In this document: piece by piece, positions 51,190-63,255 of the stretch
How positions within the stretch are numbered: the first letter of the stretch is position 1
Layout: the number at the start of each line of letters is the position of its first letter
NCBI GenBank assembly: GCA_023634235.1
Contig: JAMKCF010000009.1
Location: 1,984,001-2,048,000, forward strand
DNA from: Pisaster brevispinus
Lineage: Eukaryota > Echinodermata > Asteroidea > Forcipulatida > Asteriidae
Length of the DNA: 64,000 nt
Direction of reading: 5' to 3'
Position numbers and translations under genes: made by a program
The notes under the pieces: generated by a model
The model's input: only the letters and a program-made list of their open reading frames with translations
Database searches by the model: none
What the model was told of the DNA's origin: nothing

Positions 51190-51860
51190 TCTGGCAAGTG
51201 GGTTCTGGCTTCTGCCACAGTGGTCTCTAGTGCATTAGTTATCTCAATGTTTACACCGTTCAGGATCTGCGTTATGAACACAACGTCCTGGCTGCGACCC
51301 TTCTGGGCGGATCTCAGGTCCGAGAGCACAGCTGAGCTTGTGGTCTTGGCAGAAGATCTGAAATAAATATGTTCAGGCAATCTGAAGATTGTCTGCTTGG
51401 CAAAGAGTACTGTCTATCATGTCGACGTTCCTAATCGAATGGTGGCATCAACCCACACAGTCCTGAACCAGTTGCTCTCCAAGGCCACACTCCTGTCAAT
51501 AACAAGTGCGGTGGGCCACAGCAGTCTGTTCTCGCAGACTACGGAACCTCAACAAGTGTGCTGCTACACATGCAGTAAGATCTTCCAAGGGATCTGGCCC
51601 TGCCCTTCCCCTACCTGATGATCAACACCTTACTGGGGATTATCTTGGGAGAGTCTTTCTCGTCGCCCACATGTGGGTGGGGAGAAGATGACCAGCTTTG
51701 CCAGGTGTTAAGAGCCGAGGACTCAGTCCCGTGTCAATGTCCCCTTGTGCTTCTCAGGTCTCTGTTGCCAGCCCAAGGCCCTTCCGCATTTGGAGAAAAC
51801 CCAGGGCGACGTTATAGCACCGGAAAAGCCCTGCAAGGGGAAAGACAATACATTATTTAA
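51156..51860. other. Unrecognised coding-like island around the PLC beta start exon
   Basis: This ~700-bp block has longer open stretches and fewer A/T runs than the surrounding DNA. On the minus strand one frame is open from 51380 to 51156 (74 codons) and includes the segment SDLRSAQKGRSQDVVFITQ; it overlaps the PLC ATG in another frame. On the plus strand one frame is open from 51187 to 51618 with a single stop, including the segment VASTHTVLNQLLSKATLLS, and a second frame is open from 51618 to 51860. I recognise none of these as a known family. The possibilities are a decayed mobile-element or retrocopied coding sequence, a real small ORF, or chance. The strand cannot be settled by eye. 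Confidence 0.3.
51190..51357 (-). other. PLCB4: Probable 5' untranslated part of the first PLC beta coding exon
   Basis: On the minus strand, CATATTTATTTCAG at about 51371-51358 looks like a splice acceptor just upstream of this stretch. If it is used, the exon would run 51357-51106, with 168 nt of leader before the ATG. In the PLC frame the leader contains TGA and TAA stops, so it is not a protein extension. It holds one minimal upstream ORF, ATG CAC TAG, at 51235-51227. A different minus frame (offset by one) is open through the whole leader and past the start codon. The real transcript start is unknown; transcription could also begin inside this region. Confidence 0.45.
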
Positions 51861-52204
51861 ACTTACGCATCATGGAGAAGTACTGGGATCTGTACATACT
51901 AAGAAAACAAATAACCTCATCCGGAAGTTGTATTTACAATGATGATACGCATCTGTTGGTGATGCTGAAGTATGATAAGAAAGGAGAGTTCACCTTCTGT
52001 CTCATGCAAACAGCCTTACTATGATCACCAACACACAGGGCCTTATCGTTCATTTTTATTGGCACGTTTGACATTTCTACAAGAGGGTCTTGGCATACAC
52101 TAGTTTGGTATTTGCATTTCTTTGTGTCATGTTTTGTTCCTCTTTCTATGTGTCACTGTCAGGAGCAGTGGCCAGCTACAGGCTTGATACTTCTTTGTTG
52201 TAAG

Positions 52205-52337
52205 GGTAATATTTGTAAAGGGCACCTCTATGAGGAAAATACAAATTTGCGCTGGAACATTTCAAGAAGCACCAAGGCAGTGATCAGGGGCATGGAGGCA
52301 ATTGCCTCTGTTGCCTCCATGAAATATCAGGCCTGCA
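52205..52337 (+). repeat. Dispersed repeat with CAGGCCTG end, plus-strand copy 2
   Basis: It runs from GTAAAGGGCACCTCTATGAG through AAGCACCAAGGCAGTGATCA and GCCTCTGTTGCCTCCATGA to TCAGGCCTG. It aligns with the copies at 46925-47057 and, inverted, 23521-23660. It lies downstream of the peptidase gene and upstream of the PLC start exon. Confidence 0.65.
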
Positions 52338-55014
52338 GCTATCTTTGAAGGTCCCACCTCTTCCATTATATTTGAGAGTCTGTCTATATGTCTGTCTCCA
52401 TGCAGTAGTGGTTTCTAGTAACACAGGCATTGCAATTCCTCAATTGTATCTTTTATTTTAGATTTAAAAGCAACACTACTCCATTGGCATAATTTGCTCA
52501 TTATGAATTTCAAATAACATCTCACATATTTACATCCGTACAAGTAATCACAAAGATAATCTTTAGCGATAACTTGATAATCTTTTAACTCCAAACGCTA
52601 ACCAGACCACAGAAATAATAATCTTTCAAAACCAATTAAAACACTTTAAATAAACTTTCTATAGTTGCTGTTCTTCCTCAAAGCTACTCATAAATCCAAC
52701 TGAAAAAGCAACAATCATTTTTCAAAACAGATACATCTAGGGTCTTGGCCTTCTGACTTTTAATTAATGTTAGCCAGTTCACATCCATGTAACAATGAGC
52801 TCCTCTACTATCATTTGCCGCGTCAATTAAGAATTTCTAATTTACAATTCGCTGACAGATTGATGACTGGAAGTGTAATTTCAAACAGGGTAGGGGGTGG
52901 GTTTATACTTCAATGGCTTGTGAAAAGTACAAGGGCAAATAACTCATGGCCAAGAGCCGCTACAATCTTTTAAAGAGGGTTCATCATCTGGCGCTCGTAC
53001 AGTATTTAAAAAGTACATTGTACACACAAGGTATCGCATAGACCATGTAACCTGTGACATCACGTTTACAAAACAGCCACAGAGCCTGGACTTCCAGCGG
53101 GCACGATTTGTACACAGCCAAATGGAAGAATACATTCAATCCTATGTTTTATGGAGATTGCTATCAAGACATTTGTATCAACTTTTGATATGAAGAACAG
53201 GGGCACACCTCCAAACTTGTTAAGCTGTTACTTTTATTACTCTTGAATTTATGTGAGTACTATTAAAGAAAATGTGGAATTTCCCATGTGTATTGCATCT
53301 TGCTTGCCACAAAGGCCCCTGGAGTGTACAAGGTAAACTTTTTGTAAACAAGGGTTAAAAGGTTTTTGCATCAATGATATTTAGAATCTTTACTTACAGA
53401 TTACTTGGTATGGGGCCTGATAATGTCAATGCATATGGAATGCTGAATATATAATATGAAATGTATATTATCTTGTTGGGCGAAATTGTGTTTCAAGAAA
53501 TGTGTTTTGTTTTGTTGGGGTTTTTTTTTTTTTGGGGGGGGGGGGTTTCACTGCCTAGTTGCGCTTAATTTAAGCCACTTAGGAATTAGATTTGAATGAC
53601 GCCTGGTACATTACCTCGCTCAGTTACAAATTAATGCTCAATTGGAATTTCTCAGACTAAATCAAGCGTTGCTGTGTCCCATGGATAGGGCAAGCTTTTG
53701 CATTGTTGCTTTAAGGAGCAGCAAACACTGGTAAATACTTCTAATGCTGAAATGTGTGGCACAATGGTAATATTATAACACCCCTTACAAATATTCTGCC
53801 ATTTGATTGGTTTAGAGTGCATCACATGATATGTCTTTGCTAGAAACTGTGTGAACACGGTGCGTTGTACGTGCAGCAAACAAGGTGTACCTAAAAATAA
53901 TGAACTATTGTAGAGAGCAGTGTAATTGCACCATGCATTCACGCAGAAATCCATTGTGAGATATTTGTTTTTACATTTGCAGAGTAGAAACCTCCATAAT
54001 TCCAAGTGTGCATTTAACATTTACCAGTCTGACATTTATATAAGTGGAAACCATCAAAGCCTGAAGCAACCATTGTTTCCTTTCTATTTGGGTTTTATTT
54101 TTTGGGGGGCGCTCCTATGTTTGTAGTGTTAACATGAAAAACACTCACAGAAAAACATATCACTCATAAACAAATTCCAGAATTATTAATCAAAGTGGAT
54201 CGGTCAATGCGGCTGTATAGGGAATTATCTCTAATATAAAAAATGACGACTGATGATGATCAGCTTTTTTAATGACATTGTTTCATTCAATTATTCAATA
54301 TGCCAACTTGTGCAGCTTAAAGACCAGCACAAATGGAGTATAAATATTTCGACTGAGCTTACTAGTTTTAAAAATAAAACAAAAATGGACAAGAAATTCT
54401 ACACCACATTGATTTTCCACGCATACACCGTCATTCCCACAAACGATTATTTTATGTAGGTGCTTACTGTCTGCTAGACTGCACATTTGCCGCATGTGGC
54501 TGTACTTGTGCAAACAGTAAGGCAAGTATTGTCTGCAGACCCATGCAGCTGCAGAAGTTATGTACATGTACGTATTTATGGACACTTGATGTATAGAAAT
54601 AATAAAATATTTATGATTATTTAGATGCTTGTAATAATGTTTTTTTTTCTTCTTATACCATAAGTTTCCTACATGATGTATCGTCACATTCTGAGGGGGG
54701 GGGGGGGGACAGCGTTGTTTACAAACTTAACTCTCACCCAGGTAAAACAATTTTTTAAACATTTGTTTTGCACTTTTTGGATGGCACTGAACCATCTGTT
54801 CTAAGAGATTAGAGAATACAAACATCATCAACGTACATTATGGCATTTGATTCGATCTCGTTGAATGTAATTGCGATCTTATCACATTGATGTGATTGTG
54901 ATCACACCCTCAAACAACTTTAAACCTTCCTATAGATTTACTACAAGCTTGTAAAAATGTTTACCCCGCCCCCCAAAAAAAATTTAAAATAAAAAATAGC
55001 GCCTCAATTTTCTA

Positions 55015-55215
55015 TCATCAGAGTGTGGGTCCGATTCCCCTCTTCATGGCACACATGTGTCCAGCCTTCCGCAAGGCACTCAACCATAATTTCTTGTCTA
55101 AACCCAGCATGTATAAATGGGAACCTGAGAGGGCCGAGACAGTATCAGTATAGTATAAGCAGCTAGTATAAGCAGCTTGAGGTTGCGCCATGTATGCTCC
55201 CCAGGGAGTTTGAGA
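55015..55215 (+). repeat. SINE-like family A, diverged plus-strand copy
   Basis: It contains CAGAGTGTGGGTCCGATTCC, GCAAGGCACTCAACCATAAT and GTATAAATGGGAACCTG, in the order found in the other plus-oriented copy at 31970. Divergence is high and only the head is convincing. A short repeat (CAGCTAGTATAAG, CAGCTTGAGG) follows. Confidence 0.5.
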
Positions 55216-56999
55216 AAGTTGACACTAGTCCCCCCTCCCCTACCTATGCCTGATGAACAGGGATAATAATGTTGTATGAAAGCACAGTTCAGGCTACTGG
55301 GAGATGTAGCTGATAAAGAACCCCACCATAAAGTATGAAGAATAAAGTTAACCCACCACTAAGTTCCACATTATGAAGGGAGAGTTTGCTCAGTGCAGAA
55401 ATTGCCCTTGACTTTTGTTTCACAACCTACGAATGAGTGTTTCATTGATCCACATCCAAAAAACCATTGTACCCTTTTTCGGTTCACAGACCTAGGCCCC
55501 CTATATAAAGTACATGTGAGAGGTCATTTTGTCATCATATGATGTAATGTAATTGTTTTTAAAGATGACTTTATTTTTCAGCCATGAAAAATTAATGTAC
55601 ATTTGTACATAATGCTTTCCAGTCAACTGCTCTAAAAAGATTTTTAAAAAGAGTCCCTTTTTTCATTTGCTTGTTTTTACTATTCAAATGGACTAGTCTT
55701 AGATCTGTGATTAATTCCCCACTAGCATAATGATTAATAAAGAAGAACAACTGACAATATGACAAACTAAAATTACAAACAGTTGCTTATTTTAAATGAA
55801 ACAAAATTACCATGGCTAGATTAAAGGGTTTGAATTATGTGGGCATACTAAGTTTCATCGACATGTACATTGAATTTCTCTGGGGAAATCTACAGACTGT
55901 TCATGTCATAGAAAGTTGTACCAATACACAAGATGCCAGGCCCCTTCTATTAGTATTAACAGAGTAAAGTCACTATCAAAAACACCTGGTATCAGCAGCT
56001 GCACAATAAAGTGAACACAAATAAACATTATTTTCTTAGTCATGGTGGTTTATAATTACCACAAATGTAAATGAATTTTGTCATAAATCGACAAATAATA
56101 TTAATTATTTCTTTGTTACTAAAGAGATGTTTCCTTTGAAGCTGCGTAAAGAACTGGCATTCATCTTAAAAAAGCCAATTGCTATCATCACTTGTGTAGT
56201 GTTTACACGTTTTAAATTCAAATGAAATTGTTTGATCAAATATTCAGCTCATGCTGAAAATTAAGGAAGGAACAGTCATACCATGAACATTTTATCAGAG
56301 GATTCTTCTGCAGGTAAATGAGCTGCTCCAAATATAGTAATATTTTAATATTTGGTTAAAAGGGGTTTGGTGTGGGTGTGTTCGTGGGCATGTTGGGGGA
56401 GCATGTCTACCACAGAAACCAAGCTTTTTTAACAAAAGGGATCTGGGTGTTTTGACAGATTGAGGATGTCCTTCGTTCGCTTTCGTGTACAGAACCAATC
56501 ATAGGAATGTTGCGATTCGTAATATTTTCCAATAGGCCTACTGTATTTTGTCTCAACTGACATGTCATGGGAATCTAATACTGAAACCCACAGCAAACGA
56601 GCATTACTATTTTTTACATACATTGTACATAAAATAGAAGTACAATGTAGTCCTAAATGATTACTCATCTTAATTACACAGAAAGCCATGCTGTATTTTA
56701 GTAACATCACTCAGTGTTGTGGTTGGCCGGTCACTAATTGTTAGTGGATTATAAACTCCAAATGGTAGAGTATAATTGTTAAAATGCATTCTGCTGATAA
56801 AGGAGATCTATCTCACCTTTACATTCATGGCGAGTCAGTGAAATTTTTTTATTGACATTTAAAATATGCAGGTATTTTTAGGGGACAGCAGCTGGGCAAT
56901 AAAAAACAAAACCTACTTGAACCTATAAAAAGTACAAATTTTAAAGGAACATGTTACTAAATCCCAGGGTTCGAATTGGGGGGGGGGACCACAAGACTG

Positions 57000-57334
57000 C
57001 AGGGCTTGAAGCTAAAAATTTTCACTGGACCAACATTTCTTTTAGTTATCAAGATGTGAAAAAAATACTTTTCTACACAGTTCAGCATACAAACTGTTTT
57101 TATTTGAACAAAACTAGATAAGCTTCGTCTCATTTGTCTGATTGAAAGATAGTTATCAAACTCAAGTCAATATTTTGAACAAAATTTGTTTTTGGTTCAA
57201 GCTATTACTACACACACAGTAAGGCATTCTTACTCAAATGAAAAACACAAGACCGCCGACCTTGTCGGGCCACGAGTCTACTGGCCTGAATCACTGGCCC
57301 CAGGGCTTCGCTCCGGTGTAAATTTTGAACCCTG
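57000..57334. mobile_element. Inverted-repeat element family CAGGGCTCAAATTTT, copy 3 (inverted)
   Basis: The ends are CAGGGCTTGAAGC (57000) and AAATTTTGAACCCTG (ending 57334). Read on the minus strand from the right end, GGGGCCAGTGATTCAGGCCA and the following GTAGACTC and CTTGTGTTTTTCATTTGA match the copy at 44408. So this copy is in the opposite orientation to the other two. Confidence 0.65.
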
Positions 57335-58054
57335 AATCCAATTCCCAAATTAGTTTTTGAGATTGACACGCGAAGGGGTCACTCAATGTGAAGCTGAATG
57401 TTATAACTAACTTACATGTTGTAAAAAAAATGGTTGTTTTCATTTTACATGAAGTCATTTTTGTTTACCTTTCACCACAAAAAAATAATAAATAATTTTT
57501 TAAACCCTGTGTATGTTTGCACCCGATCTAATATTTAATGTGGCCAACTCCAGTGACGATTAATTCAAGATAATCCATACTTTCATAATGATTTATAATG
57601 TGAAAACATGCCAGCCAATATCATATATTTTATATATGACACCAAAAAAGTCCAATTAGGCCTCGTCTTTTTTCCCTAAATTTTACATAGTTAGGAACCC
57701 ATAATACATTTACTTTTTTTTTAGGGATACATAATCAATGTAAACTTTGCCCGGACAATCAAATGTTGAATATAATTAAAATGTGCCATATATAATATAA
57801 CAAACCTTTATATCATTCAAGAGCCGACCATGGAGTCAGAACTAGACTGATCCAACTGTTCTACTATTAGTATTATTTAATATTTTAATTATTCCCAGCT
57901 GTTGTTCACTTCAAAATAAACCCCCAATCTGTCAATAAGGGATGTTTTGCTCTGTTTCGTAGATATTCTTCACACGGACTGTATCCCAGATGAATAGTAT
58001 AATGTACACACCCACATTCAAGTGCAGTCCCGAAGACGAGAAAAATATAATTAC

Positions 58055-58270
58055 CTGCCTACGTCTCACAGTGGTGAAAATCCATTTTCTATCAACTCCG
58101 AAATACAACTCGTCTTGTCAGGAAAACAGCAAAATATCCAAGAACTGTTACCGTCTGTTTTTCCACTCAGGTGCAGAATCGTGTTGACCAGAGAGTCCAG
58201 CTGACACTGGCAGTGAAGGGTTAACCGAAGAAGCGGCGAGCCACCAACTTGTGAGGCGAACAATTTCCGT
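58055..58270 (-). other. Candidate non-coding first exon and promoter-proximal region for PLC beta
   Basis: A good minus-strand donor, GCAG followed by GTAATT, sits at about 58058-58049. The sequence before it on that strand (58055-58270) is more GC-balanced and CpG-containing than the flanking DNA and has no long reading frame. Its position 6.9 kb upstream of the PLC start, with an acceptor available at 51358, would suit a 5' untranslated exon. The region 58300-58700 would then hold the promoter. No TATA box or initiator can be assigned with confidence. This is inference from one splice-like motif and composition only. Confidence 0.2.
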
Positions 58271-61200
58271 TCTAGGTCAAAAAGAAATTCTGTATTTCAG
58301 AAATGGCCGCACCACTTCATCAACTCGGTGAATGCAAAGCTAGCATCTAGCTAGCAGGAGATGGAGAATTAGAAAAAAGTGAACGATGATGACGCTAGAG
58401 CCTCCTCCCTTCGATCCCAGTCTCAACCTCCGCAAAACACCGATGCTTTTCCAATGGAATGAACTCCCCCACCGCCAACGTTCAGCGATAATTTGCCTGA
58501 TACCTGCACTTGTTTTTGTCCCCAACGTGGAAATTGCACGTTCCCTGGATCTGTTTTGGTCGGGGTACCAGACAGTAATTCATCGATTCATTGATCATCA
58601 AAATAAAAGCGGTGCCGTGATAGCGCCACCTTCCGTTAATTGAAAACCATAGGCAGTTGAAGAAGAGAGTGGACGGAGTTATTGGTTGTGGTCCAAACAT
58701 GAGGGGGGAAATAGTATAAAGGACCCAAGCTGTGGGGAAGCCTTCGAATTATTGTATCTTTCCACCGAAACAAAAAGTAGATTCATATGTTTGCATTGTC
58801 GCAAAATATAATTACAAGGTGAAATCTGGACTATTCCATTTCAAAACGAGAGGCCGAGTGATGGAAATGAGTCAAATTTCCAAGAGTGATTACATAATAT
58901 ACACCAATGCATGAACGAAATGCGCTCAATATTGTTTTTGCACAACTCACACATAGATTACTGTCATTTGATTTGGTTTCCACAATAAACACAACACAGA
59001 AACAGAAACTCGTCCATTGGGCACTCAGCTGAATATTCTTAAACAAAGACCTCTAGACACGTTGACAACACACCAACCTTGTCCGCCGTGATGACACGAC
59101 CTTGCCGCGTTTGGACCATGTTTGGACAAACTTGCAGGGAACGATTATTTTGGAGACAGCGCTGCAAAGCGTCCGATGAGTCCTACACTAGGATTCCTAA
59201 ATTAAAGTTGGAGCGTCGTAGCAACATACATGGTGGCAACATAAAGGTTTACATGTGACGCGTGTTCCTCCACCTATCAAACGACAAGGATCTGTTTGTG
59301 CGGTATAATAACAAATGTGTATATTATTTTGTTCTTGTTGATTTGACAAAAACTGACCATCTTTTTAGTGGAGAATATTAGCTCCAATTTGTTTTATCGG
59401 TTCAATGGCTTTTTTATTTAAAGTTTGTAGGCCCTACTCCGTTTAGTGCTGAATAACATATAAAAGAGAATGAAACCGAAACCTGCCATGACTCGTTTGA
59501 AAACTAAAACTTATAACGTGAAACTCTCTTTACAGGTCAGGTTTCGATGCTTTTGTAAGGGCGCCCCCTTTCTATTGTTAAGGTTCCCACGTTAGCCTTA
59601 CCTTCGTCGTACGACCACTATAAACATGCGCGAAAACCTGGTTTTGTCAAGTACTTGATGTCCCTTGAGTAAAGGCCCTTTTAAAAAGACAGTGAATAAA
59701 CAAAATGAAATGAACGAGACAAAATTAACCGTGTACATTGTTTAAGCGAACATCTCAGCGCTAGAACCTGCCAGTTCAAAGATTTGCACAACGGGCGAAA
59801 ATATCACTCGTAATATGGGAGGGTAGCAACTAGCATCCAACAGGTATGGGTAGTATGGGTAGAGTATGGGTGCTTCAGCAGAGGGTCTACCCGCTGGGTG
59901 CACTGGATGACTCGGCAGACCAACTCCGTCATTTACGCTGTATGCCATTATCTATTTTAAACGATCACTTCTAGAACAATCAACCTTACGATTATTAATA
60001 TAATCATGAAGGTGTCCGGAGAGGCCGACATGAATTTTTAAAAGTTTCATATCTTTAAACATAAGTTAATACAGCTATACAAATATGTAGACAAAAAAAT
60101 ATAAGCAACCGTAAACCAGAAAGTTCACTCTCTCGTACATTTATCCTTTACAACGAGCCCGGAAATCCTTCAAATTAATAAGTCGAGAACCATTGCATTA
60201 CTACACTTCAACAAAATTCGTCTGAGAGCAATGTTGTGCCTACCTATCACAATGCTGCTGAACTAAGGTGGATGTTGAGCCAGCAACGTGGTGGCAATCC
60301 TTATAAATACCGCCATCATCAAGGTAAGTAATGAACTTTTCTTCATTTGCGGGGGCAAAATGATCTACGGGAAAGTGTGCCCTTGAAATGCCAAAGAATA
60401 CAGAAACTTGTTATTAGTTCGTTTACTTTAGAGCCATACGTAAAGGAGGGGGTAGGGAGGTTCTGAATGAGGTTATTTTGGGGCTTTTCAACGAAGGCTT
60501 ACACCAGTATGGAATTTTTATCTGCTCAATTGAACATGGGAAGTCCCTGGGCCCGTCGAGTTATTCCCCTCCACATAAAAACACCCCTACACCAATGTAA
60601 TTTTCCAAACGTCCGAGCATCAATCTTAAACAATTTCCCTACACCTCTCAGTAAATAGGACAATTTATTTCAGAGCCTATGTCATCCAAAATACCTCAAG
60701 TTGGAAGTCAACAACCCCAAGGTCACAACTGGACAACATTTTTACACTGTCTCCCTTTTATTGTGCTCTCAAATCTGTCTAATAGAGAATATTTTGAGAG
60801 CCTACAAAATATTAACGAGACCGACGCTCTGTTTTCTCCTTATTTAGTGGGGTGTACCCCTAATAGGGGTCAAACTTTATTCCATATAGACAGACCATCT
60901 AATTTCAAGATCAAATTGTTTCCAGACCTCAATTATGGTTCTCCAGATATGAATTGTTCAGCTATTAAACGTTAATTTAATGTTATGACGTCATCGATGT
61001 CGTCGTCTTTCCGAAAATAATTGTGGTTTCATCTACACACTCGGGTAAAGTTTGAGGGCACAACCCCTTTTGGTTAATGGGATATGAATGTTTGAATTAC
61101 ATGATTTCATCTTCCAGTTTCGACCAGAAGTAAAGGTCACAGGGGTCACACATCGTGAAAGATTATTTTGGGGGTGGACTCTTTCTTCTTTCTTTTTTTA

Positions 61201-62294
61201 TTATGGGGGACATTTTTGGGGGGGAGGGGCGTTCGCACAAAAACAATAGGTGTTACGCGCACTGCTCCGAACACCTAAAAATAAATTTGTAAAAATAAAC
61301 AACGACTGTCCACATCTACACAACCACATCAGTTTCGTGGCGACTAAACAAAGATTGACTGCCAACACATGCATTAAAATCAGCCACTGAATCGGTTGCA
61401 TTTTATATACAACTCTAGCTTGTTTTGTAACCGATTAAAAAGGACATCTTTTTAGTCATAACCAGAGGCTGTATCATGCAGAGAGTACCATCCTCTTGTA
61501 AACGATTATTCCTTGTTTTAAAAAAAGAATCGCCTCAGTTAATAAAGGGGGCATTAATTCTTTTAATAGCCAAGGCACTGCAAAAAATACAATAAAATTA
61601 ATAGAATAAAAACATTAAAACATTGACCACATTGAATACATTCATTATACACAAATCAATGCATATGTGTCTCTATAAGTTTTTGTCTCTGTTAGAGATG
61701 TTATTCAATATATATAATATATATATATACATGAGGTTTTTCTTTTTACTTTGTTCAAACCAAAGTTTAATGTTTTAATCATGATAGTTCAATTGCATTA
61801 AACCTCAATGCTTGTTGGCTTATGGGCAGGTAGGTTTCCCTGCCAACCCACACATACCAAAGTGTTTGATCTCCAAAAGACATTTTGAAAAGTAGTGCAG
61901 ACTGTTATGACGTCATTTGTAAAGGATCTATTATTTTCTATTATCAAATAAGCCTTTTGATGTAACCTTTGACCGATTTCACACAGAAGATGAGTACGGC
62001 TTTCTCTGTCAACGAAATAAAATCACATATTTGCCTTTAGCAAAAGTGATTCAATAGCTAACTCGTATCACATAATCTATAGCTCTATGTGAAACCTGAC
62101 ATGTGTACTCCATTTCACAAAGGTAACCTTTCACAATGTGTTCGTTCATCGGTTGACGACTCAAAAAGCTATTTTGTGTGCGTTGTGAAACCAGTGTTTG
62201 ATCTCACAAAGCACTAGCTAGGTTCAAGTTGGCAATCAGTCTTAGCTAAATGTGTATCAATCTTAATTGCTAAAGCTAAGTGTGATGTCACAAT

Positions 62295-62473
62295 GGTCCT
62301 TATGAACTGACGTCATCCAGCCGCCATCTTAGAAGTGAACCGATTATGAAACAATTAAAACGTACAGATTTGTACGCGCGGCGCAAAAGCATTGACCAAT
62401 GATCAGCCTAATTTTTTTACCTCTGGGCGAGGGCGCTCTACTCAAATGAAGTTACATGTATATGCATGAGGTC
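62295..62473. mobile_element. MITE-like element with GACCTTATGCA ends, copy 2
   Basis: It begins GGTCCTTATGAACTGACGTC, continues CCGCCATCTTAGAAGTGAAC, CGATTATGAAACAATTAAAA, ATTGACCAATGATCAG and GGGCGAGGGCGCTCTACTCA, and ends ATGCATGAGGTCTATACAT. It aligns end to end with the reverse of 36756-36913. It lies just 84 bp downstream of the peptidase stop codon and so is probably within that gene's 3' UTR. Confidence 0.8.
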
Positions 62474-62556
62474 TATACATATCACTTTGGCAATATTGAC
62501 AACTCATCTTAAGATGAACCTTAGTGTTCTGTGAAATCGAGCCCATCATGTAACTA

Positions 62557-62758
62557 CTACCCATCAAACGCAAGCACATCCTGCAGTGTGCTAACAGCTG
62601 ATTGGATAGCGTGTGTAGTGACGGCCATTTGCTGGCGTACGATCTCCCATCGTGACGTCTGATCGGGATCTTCATCGATTCGATACATGGCGTCGATGAT
62701 GCCAGGGAAGGCATCGGCTGCGTAGTAATTCTTACTGCTCGGTGCAAACACAATATGC
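62557..62758 (-). CDS. FOLH1: Glutamate carboxypeptidase II-like, last coding exon with stop
   Basis: This is the final exon of an M28-family zinc peptidase of the GCPII/NAALADase type, a type II membrane ectoenzyme that removes C-terminal glutamate from N-acetylaspartylglutamate and folate polyglutamates. It encodes RHIVFAPSSKNYYAADAF, then PGIIDAMYRIDEDPDQTSRW, then a terminal helix ending in FDG and TAG (62559-62557). Mammalian GCPII has RHVIYAPSS, SFPGIYDAL, then a helix near its C-terminus (from memory), so length and order agree. The segment belongs to the dimerisation (transferrin-receptor-like) domain, which helps shape the substrate pocket. Zinc ligands lie further upstream. The acceptor is CTCTTACAG at 62767-62759. 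The AG/G codon split with the previous exon restores the Arg. NAALADL1 or NAALAD2 orthology is also possible. Confidence 0.92.
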
Positions 62759-63255
62759 CTGTAAGAGATATCATTTCCTCTGGATTATTCAAAACCAATT
62801 CATTAGCGAGTCTTAATATGCCCTAAAGGTAAAATCTTTTCATTTTCATAACGGTACTCAATATCAATCAATGCATAGTCTGAGTTTTAAGAGTGTTAAA
62901 TAATAGTCTTCATTATTTAGTTTTAAACGAGAAATCCTCATCGATGGATTAATCGATATCCATTAATACGATAATTTTCTATTATTGGTAACACGTTACG
63001 CACAGTCTTCAATTCACAGACGGTGCAATCCTCGCACGTATTTTAGAGTATTTAAGGTTTTGGAACCATTGGCTCACACGTACAATAATGCACGTGTGAA
63101 GAAAACTCGCACTTAAGCGGGTCTGAATCTTCGAAAACGTGCGAAACTTTTTGGGGTCTATTAACATTTTTATTTATAGTGACTCATTATCAACATCAAT
63201 CTTTTAAAGTTTTGCTGTAAGATCGTGGAGCAAGGACCGTAAGAGAACGACCAAC

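Larger units (their letters stand above)
51861..62556. other. Region between the peptidase stop and the PLC beta start
   Basis: This interval must hold the 3' UTR of the peptidase gene and the promoter and leader of the PLC beta gene, as both are on the minus strand. A minus-strand AATAAA at about 61203-61198 is one possible polyadenylation signal, which would imply a 1.4-kb 3' UTR; this is weak evidence. Repeats at 52205-52337, 55015-55215, 57000-57334 and 62295-62473 are listed separately. I see no other gene. G and T homopolymers occur at 53519-53546 and 54696-54709. Confidence 0.5.

Noticed and set aside
53652..54020. 122-codon minus-strand open frame between the two genes
   Set aside because: No known motif, no supported splice sites and no partner exon nearby.
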